Source: Rouxiella aceris (GTDB taxonomy: Bacteria > Pseudomonadota > Gammaproteobacteria > Enterobacterales > Enterobacteriaceae). From it: 64,000 nucleotides of DNA. The stretch is from NCBI RefSeq assembly GCF_012933545.1, contig NZ_JAADJU010000001.1, positions 1 to 64,000 of the forward strand. Reading direction: 5' to 3'. Shown here piece by piece: positions 43,955 to 53,121 of the stretch (its first letter is position 1; the number at the start of each line of letters is the position of its first letter). Both the position numbers and the translations under genes were made by a program. The notes beneath the pieces were generated by a model. It saw only the letters and a list, made by a program, of their open reading frames with translations, did no database searches and was not told the origin of the DNA.

Positions 43955-44400
43955 AAAAAGTTGGGGGTACTGTTTGCACAGTACCCCCGGTTCGTTTTAT
44001 AGCAATCCAGCTACCTGTGTGCTCCCTGCTCAATCCCTGAAAACTTTTCCTATGGTTATCCTAACCAGCCATCCTTTGCATCGTCCTACTTTCATCCTGA
44101 CGTATCATCCTGGTCATCCTGACGATCATCCTTTAGTCTTCCTGACCCGCCAAACTTCCTGTTTTGGCTCTCAATCTCCGTCCTGGAGGTGTCCCTTGTT
44201 TCGTCCTGAAACATCCTGGCAAGTTCCTCTGCCGTCCTGACTCATCCTGAGCCTTTCCCCTTCTTGATGAAATCGCCATCATCCTAATGTTCGATTTCAT
44301 GCCTTCCCTGCGGCAAGTTAAGAATCGTCGATTTTGCCCCTTAAGACAAGGCATCCTACAAGGCTTACAACATTGACAAAGACTCAATAAAGGCAACGAA
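43955..44400 (-). ncRNA. csrB: CsrB regulatory RNA (CsrA sponge)
   Basis: Read on the minus strand, the 445-nt region contains 18 AGGA motifs (mostly CAGGA/AGGATG), many in small hairpin loops: the binding sites that titrate CsrA. The 3' end (AGGAAAAG-TT, GAGCAGGGAGCA, TAGCTGGATTGCT, AAACGAACCGGGGG) closely matches E. coli CsrB and ends in a stem GGGGGTACTGT/ACAGTACCCCC plus a T-run (43955-43959). Position between yqcC and syd is also the E. coli csrB locus. A TATAAT -10 box is at 44416-44411; the 5' end is approximate. It is longer than the 369-nt E. coli RNA. Confidence 0.95.
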
Positions 44401-44485
44401 TTGATATAACATTATAATATTATTGCTATTTATTAATTCAAAAAGAAACGATAAAAGGGAAATTAACGAGATCTCTTACAGCTTT

Positions 44486-44503
44486 TGTGAGAGATCTCTT
44501 ACA
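44486..44503 (-). promoter_or_regulatory. UvrY/SirA operator upstream of csrB
   Basis: A perfect 18-bp palindrome TGTGAGAGATCTCTTACA lies about 85-100 bp upstream of the csrB start. It matches the known BarA-UvrY (SirA) target of csrB genes. A second partial site, GAGATCTCTTACA, is at 44468-44480, 18 bp closer. CsrB output should therefore follow carboxylic acid/BarA signalling. Confidence 0.88.
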
Positions 44504-44536
44504 CGCACGTAAGCCAAATTTCCCGGGGAGGAACGG

Positions 44537-45085
44537 TCAGAAAATTGCGGGGGAGGACATTGTAAGAAATTCGGCCAGCGATGACGAGAGGATCGTCCTT
44601 TTTTTACTGCCAAATTGTTCCAGCACCACTTCACCGCTCAGGTTACATAACGAAATCAGCATTAACTCGGAATCGGTGGTTGCCAGAAACAGCGTGGGCG
44701 ACAGCTTAAGACGCTTTTGGGTGATCAAGTGGCCAATCAGGTTTTCCTGCAGACGCAGAAAGTCCTCCTCACTCCAGACCTGGACCAATGTAAAATCATG
44801 ATCGAGAAAACGGGCGGTCATATCACCGGCAAACTGAGTGGTGTAAAACGCATGAGCCTCAGGCCGCAGCTGTAGATCGAGGGCACGTTCAACATTGTCC
44901 AGCGTTGACTGTGGAGTAAATGGCTGGGGCAGCCAAAAAACCTGATCATCACTGCTGCTTTGCGCGCAAGGTGACGCCACGCCAAACAGTGATTCGCTGC
45001 CGGGCGCACGGCCCGTTTCCTGCTGCCAGAGGTCTACATAGCGTCGGGTAAATCCCCGCAGGGCATCAGAAACATTAAGGTCCAT
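44537..45085 (-). CDS. syd: SecY-interacting protein Syd
   Basis: Cytoplasmic protein that binds SecY and can proof-read or disassemble abnormal SecYEG. The start at 45085 ([12 protein letters not shown]) gives 182 aa (181 in E. coli). Conserved blocks are [13 protein letters not shown] and [22 protein letters not shown]. The surface is acidic. It diverges from queF across 82 bp, as in E. coli. Confidence 0.95.
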   Translation of the reverse strand: MDLNVSDALRGFTRRYVDLWQQETGRAPGSESLFGVASPCAQSSSDDQVFWLPQPFTPQSTLDNVERALDLQLRPEAHAFYTTQFAGDMTARFLDHDFTLVQVWSEEDFLRLQENLIGHLITQKRLKLSPTLFLATTDSELMLISLCNLSGEVVLEQFGSKKRTILSSSLAEFLTMSSPAIF

Positions 45086-45167
45086 ATTTTTTCTCATCTT
45101 CAGGCTAAGCTGTACGGTAAACTAGTGGCATATTTCCATTGTACCTTTCTCTTATCAAGGTGACAGC

Positions 45168-46016
45168 ATGTCTTCTTATCAGGATAACCCCGCTCTTTCG
45201 CAACTGACCCTCGGCAAGGCGACCCCTTATCGCGATCAGTATGATGCCAGCTTGCTACAGGCGGTTCCGCGTAGTATGAACCGCGAACCCCTGGGTCTAT
45301 ATCCCGACGCCCTGCCTTTTCACGGGGCGGATATCTGGACGCTGTATGAACTCTCTTGGCTGAATGCTCGCGGTCTGCCACAGGTGGCAGTGGGCGAAAT
45401 CAGTTTGCAGGCCGACAGCATCAATCTGATCGAGTCCAAAAGTTTTAAACTCTATCTCAACAGCTTTAATCAAACAAAATTTGCTGACTGGGCCAGCGTA
45501 CAGCAGACACTGGAAAAGGATCTTGCTGCCTGCGCGCAAGGCCGGGTCAGCGTCAGCCTGCACAAATTGCAGGAGGTGGAAGACTCGCGTATTGGCCGCT
45601 TTGCCGGCATTTGCATCGACGAGCAGGATATCGAGATCAGTGATTATGCCTTTAGCACCGACCCGCTACTGAACGCCGCCGATAAAGATCACATTGTCGA
45701 CGAAACCCTGGTCAGTCATTTGCTGAAATCAAACTGTTTGATCACCCATCAGCCCGACTGGGGTTCGGTGCAAATTCACTACCGCGGCCCGGCGATCAAC
45801 CGCGAAGCACTGCTGCGCTATCTGGTGTCATTCCGCAATCACAATGAATTCCATGAGCAGTGCGTCGAGCGCATTTTTAATGATCTGCTGCGTTTTTGCC
45901 AGCCCGCGACCCTCGCCGTCTACGCGCGTTATACCCGCCGTGGTGGCCTGGATATCAATCCATGGCGTGCCAATTACCTGTTTGAACCGGCTACCGCACG
46001 ACTTGTTCGCCAATAA
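45168..46016 (+). CDS. queF: NADPH-dependent 7-cyano-7-deazaguanine reductase
   Basis: Reduces preQ0 to preQ1 in queuosine tRNA modification. It is the long (YqcD-type) bimodular QueF, 282 aa as in E. coli. The catalytic Cys is in [23 protein letters not shown] (about 190), and the QueF motif [17 protein letters not shown] near 90 binds NADPH. No preQ1 riboswitch was seen in the short upstream region. Confidence 0.97.
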   Translation: MSSYQDNPALSQLTLGKATPYRDQYDASLLQAVPRSMNREPLGLYPDALPFHGADIWTLYELSWLNARGLPQVAVGEISLQADSINLIESKSFKLYLNSFNQTKFADWASVQQTLEKDLAACAQGRVSVSLHKLQEVEDSRIGRFAGICIDEQDIEISDYAFSTDPLLNAADKDHIVDETLVSHLLKSNCLITHQPDWGSVQIHYRGPAINREALLRYLVSFRNHNEFHEQCVERIFNDLLRFCQPATLAVYARYTRRGGLDINPWRANYLFEPATARLVRQ

Positions 46017-46060
46017 CCCGCCACTTTGCTCAATAACTAAGCTAACGGTTAGCGAGCAAT

Positions 46061-46122
46061 GGTAAAAGCGCAGGGACAGGGTTACTGTTAAATCATTACC
46101 CGTAGACCCTGCGGCTTTCACC
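46061..46122 (+). other. Long imperfect inverted repeat upstream of ppnN
   Basis: GGTAAAAGCGCAGGG pairs with CCCTGCGGCTTTCACC around a 31-nt centre that contains a smaller GGGTTA/TTACCC pairing. It lies in the 240-bp queF-ppnN gap, 134 bp before the ppnN start. No T-run follows, so it is more likely a leader or mRNA-stability element than a terminator. Confidence 0.5.
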
Positions 46123-46256
46123 ATAATAATGTATCCCTGATGACCACTGACAGCGGCAATGCGGCTTGCCAACGGACTCGCGACTTGAGTACGGAAGTCG
46201 GCCAAAGCATCGCTGACGCCAGAAGGCAGATGGGGATAGGGATAAAAGGAGCAACC

Positions 46257-47621
46257 TTGATTACACATATCAGCCCATTGGGTGCAATGGATTTGTTGTC
46301 GCAGTTAGAAGTGGACATGCTCAAGCGCACGGCAAGCAGCGACTTGTATCGCCTGTTTCGCAATTGCTCTTTGGCGGTGCTTAACAGCGGCAGCCAGACT
46401 GACAGCAGCAAAGAGCTGCTGGAACGCTATGAAAGCTTTGATATCAATGTATTACGCCGTGAACGTGGCGTAAAACTTGAGCTGGTCAATCCACCGGAAG
46501 ACGCCTTTGTTGATGGCCGCATTATCCGTTCGCTGCAGGCAAATCTGTTTGCCGTGCTGCGCGACATTCTGTTTGTTAATGCACAAATCAGCAGCGCCGG
46601 TCGTTATCAGCATCTGGATAAGGAAAACTCTGCCCATTTAACCAACCTGGTATTCTCCATCCTGCGTAATGCCCGCACGCTGCACCTGGATGAAGATCCG
46701 AATATGGTGGTGTGCTGGGGCGGCCATTCCATTAATGAAATTGAATATCAATATGCGCGCAACGTTGGTAGCCAGTTAGGGCTGCGCGAACTGAATATTT
46801 GCACCGGTTGCGGTCCGGGAGCGATGGAAGCGCCAATGAAAGGTGCTGCGGTGGGCCACGCGCAGCAGCGCTACAAATCAGGGCGCTTTATCGGTATGAC
46901 CGAGCCGTCGATTATTGCCGCCGAGCCGCCTAATCCGCTGGTCAATGAGCTGGTGATCATGCCGGATATTGAAAAACGCCTTGAGGCCTTTGTGCGTATT
47001 GCTCATGGCATCATTATCTTCCCCGGTGGTGTGGGCACCGCCGAAGAGCTGCTCTATCTGCTGGGCATCTTGATGGATCCGCAAAACAGCGATCAGGTTT
47101 TACCACTGATCCTCACCGGGCCAAAAGAGAGTGCCGACTACTTTAAGGTGCTTGACGCCTTTATCCGCGACACCCTCGGCGACGAAGCGCAAAAACACTA
47201 CAGCATTATTATTGACGATGCGACGGAAGTGGCGCGCCAGCTCAAGCGTGCCATGCCATTGGTTAAAGAAAACCGTCGCAACAGCGGTGATGCCTACAGC
47301 TTCAACTGGTCAATCCGCATTGCGCCCGATCTGCAACTGCCATTTGAGCCAAACCATGAAAATATGGCCAATCTCAATTTGCATCTTGACCAGCCGCCAG
47401 AGCAGCTTGCTGCCGCCTTGCGTCGTGCCTTCTCGGGTATTGTCGCCGGTAATGTGAAAGAAGGCGGCATTCTGGCCATCGAGCAACATGGTCGCTTTAA
47501 GTTGCATGGCGATCCGCAGTTGATGACCAAGATGGACAGCCTGCTGCAAGGCTTTGTGGCCCAGCACCGGATGAAGCTGCCGGGGACCGCCTATATCCCT
47601 TGCTATGAAATCTGTTCCTGA
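46257..47621 (+). CDS. ppnN: Nucleotide 5'-monophosphate nucleosidase PpnN
   Basis: (p)ppGpp-stimulated enzyme that splits purine and pyrimidine monophosphates into base and ribose-5-phosphate. It has the LOG/Rossmann core with [16 protein letters not shown] and the [15 protein letters not shown] motif. The start is TTG at 46257, with AAAGGAG 5 bp upstream; it gives exactly 454 aa and the E. coli N-terminus (ITHISPLG). The upstream ATG at 46140 would add 39 residues with no homology. The sdaCB genes that lie between ppnN and xni in E. coli are absent. Confidence 0.94.
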   Translation: MITHISPLGAMDLLSQLEVDMLKRTASSDLYRLFRNCSLAVLNSGSQTDSSKELLERYESFDINVLRRERGVKLELVNPPEDAFVDGRIIRSLQANLFAVLRDILFVNAQISSAGRYQHLDKENSAHLTNLVFSILRNARTLHLDEDPNMVVCWGGHSINEIEYQYARNVGSQLGLRELNICTGCGPGAMEAPMKGAAVGHAQQRYKSGRFIGMTEPSIIAAEPPNPLVNELVIMPDIEKRLEAFVRIAHGIIIFPGGVGTAEELLYLLGILMDPQNSDQVLPLILTGPKESADYFKVLDAFIRDTLGDEAQKHYSIIIDDATEVARQLKRAMPLVKENRRNSGDAYSFNWSIRIAPDLQLPFEPNHENMANLNLHLDQPPEQLAAALRRAFSGIVAGNVKEGGILAIEQHGRFKLHGDPQLMTKMDSLLQGFVAQHRMKLPGTAYIPCYEICS

Positions 47622-47659
47622 CAAATTTTCGAGTTATCCCGCATTTTTTCATCTCCACA

Positions 47660-47688
47660 AGGGGCAGCGCTTGCTGCTCCTTTTCTTT
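47660..47688 (+). terminator. Intrinsic terminator after ppnN
   Basis: GGGGCAGC / GCTGCTCC stem (one G-T pair) with a short loop, followed by TTTTCTTTT, about 40 bp after the stop and just before xni. Confidence 0.85.
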
Positions 47689-47706
47689 TGCTGTTACCCT
47701 TAACCC

Positions 47707-48462
47707 ATGAAAATTCATCTACTTATTATTGACGCGCTCAATTTGATCCGTCGAATTCATGCTGTTCAAGGCTCCCCTTGCGTGGTGGCTTGCCAGCATG
47801 CGGTCAATCAGTTGATCCAACACTCGCAGCCCAGCCATGCGGTGGCAGTGTTTGATGAAGACGATCGTCACGACAGTTGGCGACATCAATGCCTGCCTGA
47901 CTACAAGGCCGGGCGCTCGCCCATGCCGGATAATTTGTTTGCCGAACTGCCGGAACTGAAAGCCGCTTTTGCCAGCCAGGGGATTGCCAGTTGGCATGCC
48001 GTCGGCCAGGAAGCCGACGATCTTGCTGCCACCTTGAGCGCCAAAGTGACCGGTGCCGGGCATCAGGTCACTATTGTCTCCACCGACAAAGGCTATTGCC
48101 AGCTACTGGCTCCCGAGGTACAGATCCGTGATTACTTTCAAAAACGCTGGCTGGATATGCCTTTTGTGCAGTCGAGTTTTGGCGTGCTGCCTGCGCAACT
48201 GACGGACTATTGGGGACTGGCGGGGATCAGCAGTAGCAAAATTCCGGGCGTACCGGGGATTGGCCCGAAAACGGCGGCAATTTTACTGAATCAGTACCCC
48301 ACGCTGGAGGTGCTTTATCAGCATCTGGATGAGGTACCGGAAAAGTGGCGAGGAAAACTGCGCGAACACCAGGAGATGGCCTATTGCTGCCGCCGTGTGG
48401 CAACGCTGCAAACGGACGTGGTACTGAAAGGCAACTTACAGCAGTTGCGGCTCAAACCCTGA
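47707..48462 (+). CDS. xni: Flap endonuclease Xni (ExoIX)
   Basis: Homologue of the Pol I 5'-3' nuclease domain, 251 aa as in E. coli. The acidic metal residues are partly reduced in this subfamily. Visible are [39 protein letters not shown] and the helix-3-turn motif [16 protein letters not shown]. It cleaves flap substrates and backs up Pol I. It converges on rlmM. Confidence 0.94.
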   Translation: MKIHLLIIDALNLIRRIHAVQGSPCVVACQHAVNQLIQHSQPSHAVAVFDEDDRHDSWRHQCLPDYKAGRSPMPDNLFAELPELKAAFASQGIASWHAVGQEADDLAATLSAKVTGAGHQVTIVSTDKGYCQLLAPEVQIRDYFQKRWLDMPFVQSSFGVLPAQLTDYWGLAGISSSKIPGVPGIGPKTAAILLNQYPTLEVLYQHLDEVPEKWRGKLREHQEMAYCCRRVATLQTDVVLKGNLQQLRLKP

Positions 48463-48474
48463 GCCGCACCCCTC

Positions 48475-48501
48475 GGCCAGCGCTAATATCAGCGTCTGGC
48501 C
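48475..48501. terminator. Hairpin between convergent xni and rlmM
   Basis: GGCCAGCGCT pairs with AGCGTCTGGCC (one bulged base) in the 51-bp gap between the two stops. It could serve both strands, but neither side has a good T-run. Confidence 0.5.
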
Positions 48502-48513
48502 AATCAGAGACAA

Positions 48514-49620
48514 TTAAGAACGTTCGTCACGACGGCCAGGCACTGCCGCCCAGAAACGACGAATATGCACCGTCACTTCTTCGCGGTCGTGATAGAGCTG
48601 CTTGGCGAACACTTCAACATTAATATGATTTTCTGCCATACGTTCTTTAATGCGCTCAAGAATTTGCGCCACTTCTTCATAGCGTTTTTTCATTGGCAGC
48701 TTAAGGTTGAAAATGGCTTCGCGACACCAGCCGTTGACCAGCCAGTCACACATCAGCGACGCGACCTTGGCCGGCACTTCCACCATATCGCACACCAGCC
48801 AGTAAATATTGGTGCGGGTCGGCTTATATTTAAAACCGTCTTCACGATGATGGGTTACCTGTCCGGTTTCCATTAGGCTCGGCGCCATTGGCCCATTATC
48901 GATGGCATCGACCATCATGCTGCGTTGCACCAGTTGATAGGTCCAGCCGCCCGGGCAAGCGCCGAGATCAACCGCATACATACCACTGGCCAGACGCTCT
49001 TCCCACTCATCGGCCGGAATAAAGACATGAAAAGCCTCTTCCAGTTTCAGCGTTGAACGGCTTGGCGCTTCGGAAGGAAACTTGAGTCGCGGAATACCCA
49101 TATAAAACGGCGAGTTGTTATTGCTATAGGAATAGCCGACATAACAGCAGCCGGAGGCAATAAAGAAGACGTGCACCACCGGGCGCAGCGCATTCTCTTT
49201 TCTGCCCAGAATACGACGTTCACGCAAGGCAGAACGCAGCGGCACCGTCAGTTTGCGACAGAACTTGGTCAGTTCCTTGCTTTCGTTGGTATCCGGTACT
49301 TCAACGCGCAGCTCCCCGCCGTTGCTGATCACCCCCTGCAACATACCGACAATAGGCGTCACCCGGTCTTCCGGCGGCAAGTCTTTTAACAGCTCACCCA
49401 CCACGATCATCTGACGAGCAAAAATCAGTTCACGGAAGGGAATTTCTTTCGCCAGGCGGTCGGCATCTTCCAGTTGATAGCACTCAAACAAGACATAACC
49501 GCTGTCTTCTTTCACGCGAGCAAAACCGAAAATTTCCAGCGCTGCCGCTTTGGCAGTGATTTCCGCGGCGCATTCTTTTTCAAAACCCGAGCGGCAGTAG
49601 AGTGCAACTTTATTATTCAT
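48514..49620 (-). CDS. rlmM: 23S rRNA 2'-O-ribose C2498 methyltransferase
   Basis: Methylates C2498 of 23S rRNA before 50S assembly. It has an N-terminal THUMP-like domain and a C-terminal Rossmann methyltransferase with the SAM site [15 protein letters not shown] (about 219-233) and the catalytic K-D-K-E style residues (Asp in LVCDMVE). The 368-aa length fits (366 in E. coli). The start overlaps the end of ygdD by 8 nt. Confidence 0.96.
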   Translation of the reverse strand: MNNKVALYCRSGFEKECAAEITAKAAALEIFGFARVKEDSGYVLFECYQLEDADRLAKEIPFRELIFARQMIVVGELLKDLPPEDRVTPIVGMLQGVISNGGELRVEVPDTNESKELTKFCRKLTVPLRSALRERRILGRKENALRPVVHVFFIASGCCYVGYSYSNNNSPFYMGIPRLKFPSEAPSRSTLKLEEAFHVFIPADEWEERLASGMYAVDLGACPGGWTYQLVQRSMMVDAIDNGPMAPSLMETGQVTHHREDGFKYKPTRTNIYWLVCDMVEVPAKVASLMCDWLVNGWCREAIFNLKLPMKKRYEEVAQILERIKERMAENHINVEVFAKQLYHDREEVTVHIRRFWAAVPGRRDERS

Positions 49621-50008
49621 GGCGTTGTGCCTTTTTTCCCAGACGCAGCGCGCCGACTAACATCAAAATCCAACCGATCAAAAAGAAGGTTCCGCCGATC
49701 GGAGTAACAAAGACCCATAACTTGAGTCCGGACAGCGCCAGGCAATACAGGCTGCCGCTGAATAAAACGGTGCCCAGAGCCAGACAGGCGCCGCTCCAGT
49801 AAAACCAAAAGCTGCTGTGACGCTGCATGGCAACGCCCAGCGCCAGCACTGCCAGCGTATGAATACTCTGGTAGTTTAATCCGGTCTGGATCCAGGCCAT
49901 TTCGGCCGATCCCAGAGACTGGCTTAATACATGCGCACCAAATGCGCCGAATGCAACATAGACAAAGCCGCTGATGGCGGCAAAGATCAACATTGAACGA
50001 CTGGTCAT
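49613..50008 (-). CDS. ygdD: DUF423 inner membrane protein YgdD
   Basis: Small membrane protein of 131 aa with four predicted spans (about 7-27, 45-62, 69-90 and 98-120). It has the family motif FGAFGAHVL near the N-terminus. Function is unknown. It is co-transcribed with rlmM, which it overlaps, and follows gcvA on the same strand. Confidence 0.93.
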   Translation of the reverse strand: MTSRSMLIFAAISGFVYVAFGAFGAHVLSQSLGSAEMAWIQTGLNYQSIHTLAVLALGVAMQRHSSFWFYWSGACLALGTVLFSGSLYCLALSGLKLWVFVTPIGGTFFLIGWILMLVGALRLGKKAQRHE

Positions 50009-50090
50009 TAACGTTACCTGTTATCGTTGTTATTAGGTATCAACTCTACCCTGTCCGCAGCCCGTTGCCGACGCAACCACTGGCTGCGGG

Positions 50091-51017
50091 TTATACCTGC
50101 GCCTGATCGAAACGAAAGCGCAGTTTTTCTTGTTCGCTGGCAGCGCGGGCGAGGATCCACTGACGAAAGGCGGCTATTTTACCCAGTTCTGCCTGACTGT
50201 CATGACAAACCAGATAAAAAGCATTTTTACTGATTAAAACTTCATTAAACGGACAAACTAACCGCCCCGCTTCAATTTCGGTTTGCGCCATCACGTTGTT
50301 CGCCAGGGCCACGCCCTGACCATGCACCGCAGCCTGTACTACCATCGCGCTATGGCTGAAGATCGGCCCCTGCTGGACATTAATATGCTGTAATCCCAGT
50401 TGGCGCGTATAGGCCAGCCAGTCTCGTCGTGAGGCATCATGCAATAAAGTGTGTTTTGCCAGATCCTCAGGGGTCTTGAGGGCATTATCTCCCATCAACA
50501 GGGACGGTGCACAAACCGGCAACAAATATTCGGCATACAGACGTTCAGTGCGTAGTCCCGGCCAGTTGCCACGACCGTGGAAAATGGCGACATCCACGTC
50601 ATCGGACAATTTATCTTCTTCGCGATCGACCGCCTGGATACGCACATCGATCCCCGGATAAGCTGCATTAAAGCTGGACAGGCGCGGTACCAGCCATTGA
50701 ATGGCAAAGCTTGGCGGCAAACTGACGGTTAACGCCCCCTTGGCACTGCGCGCCTGCAGCTTGCGCGTTGCTTCATTGAGCGCCGAAAAAATTTCTTTAA
50801 TATCGAGATAATAGCTTTGTCCCTCTTCGGTCAGTAACAACGAGCGGTTACGCCGACGAAACAATTTCAAGCCTAAAAAGTCCTCAAGTGACTTGATCTG
50901 ATGGCTTACGGCCGCCTGGGTAACAAAAAGCTCCTCGGCCGCCTTGGTAAAGCTCAGGTGCCGGGCCGCCGCGTCGAATACACGCAATGCGTTAAGTGGA
51001 GGTAATCGTTTTGACAT
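50091..51017 (-). CDS. gcvA: LysR-type regulator of glycine cleavage GcvA
   Basis: Activates gcvTHP when glycine is present, represses it with GcvR otherwise, and activates gcvB. The N-terminal winged helix is LPPLNALRVFDAAARHLSFTKAAEELFVTQAAVSHQIKSLED, followed by a periplasmic-binding-like effector domain. The 308-aa length fits (305 in E. coli). It is divergent from gcvB across 128 bp, the arrangement used for direct control. Confidence 0.96.
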   Translation of the reverse strand: MSKRLPPLNALRVFDAAARHLSFTKAAEELFVTQAAVSHQIKSLEDFLGLKLFRRRNRSLLLTEEGQSYYLDIKEIFSALNEATRKLQARSAKGALTVSLPPSFAIQWLVPRLSSFNAAYPGIDVRIQAVDREEDKLSDDVDVAIFHGRGNWPGLRTERLYAEYLLPVCAPSLLMGDNALKTPEDLAKHTLLHDASRRDWLAYTRQLGLQHINVQQGPIFSHSAMVVQAAVHGQGVALANNVMAQTEIEAGRLVCPFNEVLISKNAFYLVCHDSQAELGKIAAFRQWILARAASEQEKLRFRFDQAQV

Positions 51018-51110
51018 GAAATGGATACTTCTTATTCAAGCTGCGGATCAAAGAGCCGAGCGCAAGTTTAGTTATTAGTTTTTTTAATCCGAGACATTAT
51101 AAATTGTCCC

Positions 51111-51139
51111 TTGAGGATGTACAGGCAAAAACCTATAGT
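51111..51139 (+). promoter_or_regulatory. gcvB promoter
   Basis: TTGAGG (51111-51116) and TATAGT (51134-51139) are spaced by exactly 17 bp and place the start at A51146, the first base of the GcvB homology. GcvA is expected to bind in the AT-rich region just upstream (51065-51100). Confidence 0.85.
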
Positions 51140-51145
51140 TGCGCC

Positions 51146-51341
51146 ACTTCCAGTAGCCGGAACGAAAAGTTGAGTGGTATGAGGATGCCGTGATGCTTTT
51201 GGCTTGTGGTGGTGATGTTGTGTTTGTATTGTCTGGCAATCCAGACCGGTAGCGTAACGCGCTACAAATTTTCACTTCCTGTACATTACCCTGTCTGTCC
51301 AAAGTGATTTTTCAGCACCGCAATTTGCGGTGCTTTTTTTT
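51146..51341 (+). ncRNA. gcvB: GcvB small regulatory RNA
   Basis: Hfq-dependent sRNA that represses many amino acid and peptide transporter mRNAs. The 5' block ACTTCC-GTAGCCGGAACGAAAAGTT, the G/U-rich R1 seed (TTGTGGTGGTGATGTTGTGTTTGT), the R2 region (ATTTTCACTTCCTGTACATTACCCTGTCTGTCC) and the terminator GCACCGC-AATTT-GCGGTGC plus T8 follow in E. coli order. About 196 nt, against 205 in E. coli. The locus beside gcvA confirms it. Confidence 0.97.
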
Positions 51342-51474
51342 ATCTGCAGGATCTGGAAGCAACAGTTGGCCGGGAACGGCCGGAAGGGTAAAACGCGAGC
51401 GGTTATTGCTGCCAGACTACGCCTGAACGTAGCAAATACGGTGCTTCCCGCCCTGGAAAGACACCGATGATGGA

Positions 51475-51696
51475 TTATTTACCTTCAGCCATCTCTTTTA
51501 CATCTGACTTATTGATCTGCTGTTTGTTACCATAGGCGTCAGTATAGCTGATCATACCGGTATCACTGTCGGTGCTGGGTTTGCCTTGGGCGACGATAGT
51601 ACGGCCATCGTTGGTATGCATCACATAGTTGCTTGAACAAGCAGCCAGCGTACCGGCCAGTAAAACAGCTGAAACTACGGCGAAGATCTTCTTCAT
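51475..51696 (-). CDS. ygdI: YgdI/YgdR family small lipoprotein
   Basis: Lipoprotein of 73 aa. The signal ends in TLAAC (Cys20). The mature part is the DUF903 SH3-like domain (YVMHTNDGRTIVAQGKP, ISYTDAYGNKQQINKSDV). Function is unknown; paralogues are abundant in enterobacterial envelopes. It is monocistronic, between gcvB and csdA. Confidence 0.94.
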   Translation of the reverse strand: MKKIFAVVSAVLLAGTLAACSSNYVMHTNDGRTIVAQGKPSTDSDTGMISYTDAYGNKQQINKSDVKEMAEGK

Positions 51697-51870
51697 AATT
51701 AACTCCTGTGGATTAAAATGCTTGTATTAACGAATAAACGATTCGTTAAAATTTCGCAGACATCGTAATTCAGCATAACAAGCTTCTGGTATATTTCCAG
51801 GTAAGCATTCCTAAAATGGATATAGACACCACATCGTGCATTCCACTACCGTCGGTCAGACAGGACTACT

Positions 51871-53088
51871 ATGACGCCTTTTGATTTCACCGATTTTCGC
51901 CGCCATTTCCCGGCGTTGTGCACAGATGACGCGTCGCCTTGGTGCTATCTGGACAGCGCAGCAACGGCGCTTACCCCGCAGAAAGTGATCGACGCCACGG
52001 TGAACTATTACCAGCATACGGCAGCAACGGTGCATCGCAGTCAGCACAAGGCAGCACAATCCCTGACCCAGGACTACGAGGACGCCCGGCAGCGAGTGGC
52101 GGAATTTATCCATGCGCCCCAGGCGGCGGATATTGTCTGGACCCGCGGCACCACCGAGTCGATAAATCTGGTGGCGCAAAGCTATCTGCGTCCGCGGCTG
52201 CAACCCGGCGATGAAATCATCGTCAGTCAGGGTGAACATCATGCCAATCTGATCCCCTGGCTGATGGTGGCGGAGCAATGTCAGGCCAGAGTAGTCACCT
52301 TACCGCTGAATCAGGATTTTTTGCCGGATCTGCAGGCGCTGCCCGCGCTGCTCAATTCCCGCAGCCGCTTGCTGGCCATTAGTCAAATGTCCAACGTTAC
52401 CGGCGGGCAACCCGACCTCGCCACGGCTATCGCCCTGTGTCATGCCAATCACACGCCGGTACTGGTCGACGGTGCGCAGGGAGTGGTACATGCCCCCGCA
52501 AACGTGCAAGCCCTGGATATCGACTTTTACGCCTTTTCCGGGCACAAACTTTATGGCCCTACCGGCATTGGCGTGCTGTACGGCAAAAGTGCGTTGCTGG
52601 AGTCGATGTCTCCCTGGCACGGTGGCGGGAAAATGCTCACCCAGGCGACAATGCAAGGCTTTGTCGCGCAAAAGGTGCCGCATCGCTTTGAAGCAGGCAC
52701 CCCCAATATTGCCGGGGTGCTGGGTTTAGCCGCCGCGCTGGACTGGCTGGCTGGTTTTGATCTGTCGGCAGCAGAAAACTACTGCGCACAACTGGCAACG
52801 CTTGCCGAAAACAGACTCAGCCAGTTGCCCGGATTTCGCAGTTTTCGCCGCAGCAACGCCTCCATTCTGGCCTTCGCGATTGCCGGTGTTCATGCCAGCG
52901 ATATCATTGCCCTGTTGGCGGAGAAAGGGGTGGCGCTACGCGCCGGTCAGCACTGCGCGCAACCGCTGACCGAAGCGCTGGGGGTGAGCGGGACCCTGCG
53001 CGCGTCCTTTGCCCCCTATAATAGCGAAGAAGACGTTACCCGCCTGGTGCAGGCGGTTGAGTTCGCCCTTGAGTTGTTGGCAGACTAA
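51871..53088 (+). CDS. csdA: Cysteine desulfurase CsdA
   Basis: PLP-dependent class V aminotransferase-fold desulfurase/sulfinate desulfinase, donating sulfur to CsdE. The PLP Lys is in AFSGHKLYGPTGIGVLYG (about 226), and the catalytic persulfide Cys is in LRAGQHCAQPL (about 362). The 405-aa length fits (401 in E. coli). Together with csdE and tcdA it forms the CSD system, here in its standard order. Confidence 0.96.
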   Translation: MTPFDFTDFRRHFPALCTDDASPWCYLDSAATALTPQKVIDATVNYYQHTAATVHRSQHKAAQSLTQDYEDARQRVAEFIHAPQAADIVWTRGTTESINLVAQSYLRPRLQPGDEIIVSQGEHHANLIPWLMVAEQCQARVVTLPLNQDFLPDLQALPALLNSRSRLLAISQMSNVTGGQPDLATAIALCHANHTPVLVDGAQGVVHAPANVQALDIDFYAFSGHKLYGPTGIGVLYGKSALLESMSPWHGGGKMLTQATMQGFVAQKVPHRFEAGTPNIAGVLGLAAALDWLAGFDLSAAENYCAQLATLAENRLSQLPGFRSFRRSNASILAFAIAGVHASDIIALLAEKGVALRAGQHCAQPLTEALGVSGTLRASFAPYNSEEDVTRLVQAVEFALELLAD

Positions 53089-53121
53089 AGGTCGCGCTGA
53101 CTGTTGATAAAGAGAGAGAAT

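Noticed and set aside
44040-44360. Dense repeats of ATCCTG/TCATCC that look like a degenerate tandem repeat or CRISPR-like array on the plus strand
   Set aside because: The spacing is irregular, and on the minus strand the repeats are the AGGA CsrA-binding motifs of CsrB, with a CsrB-type 3' end and terminator.
45086-45167. preQ1 riboswitch upstream of queF
   Set aside because: The syd-queF gap is only 82 bp and lacks the preQ1-I or preQ1-II consensus.
51084-51302. Open reading frame on the minus strand opposite GcvB
   Set aside because: It covers the gcvB promoter and sRNA in antisense, has no homology I recognise and no ribosome site.
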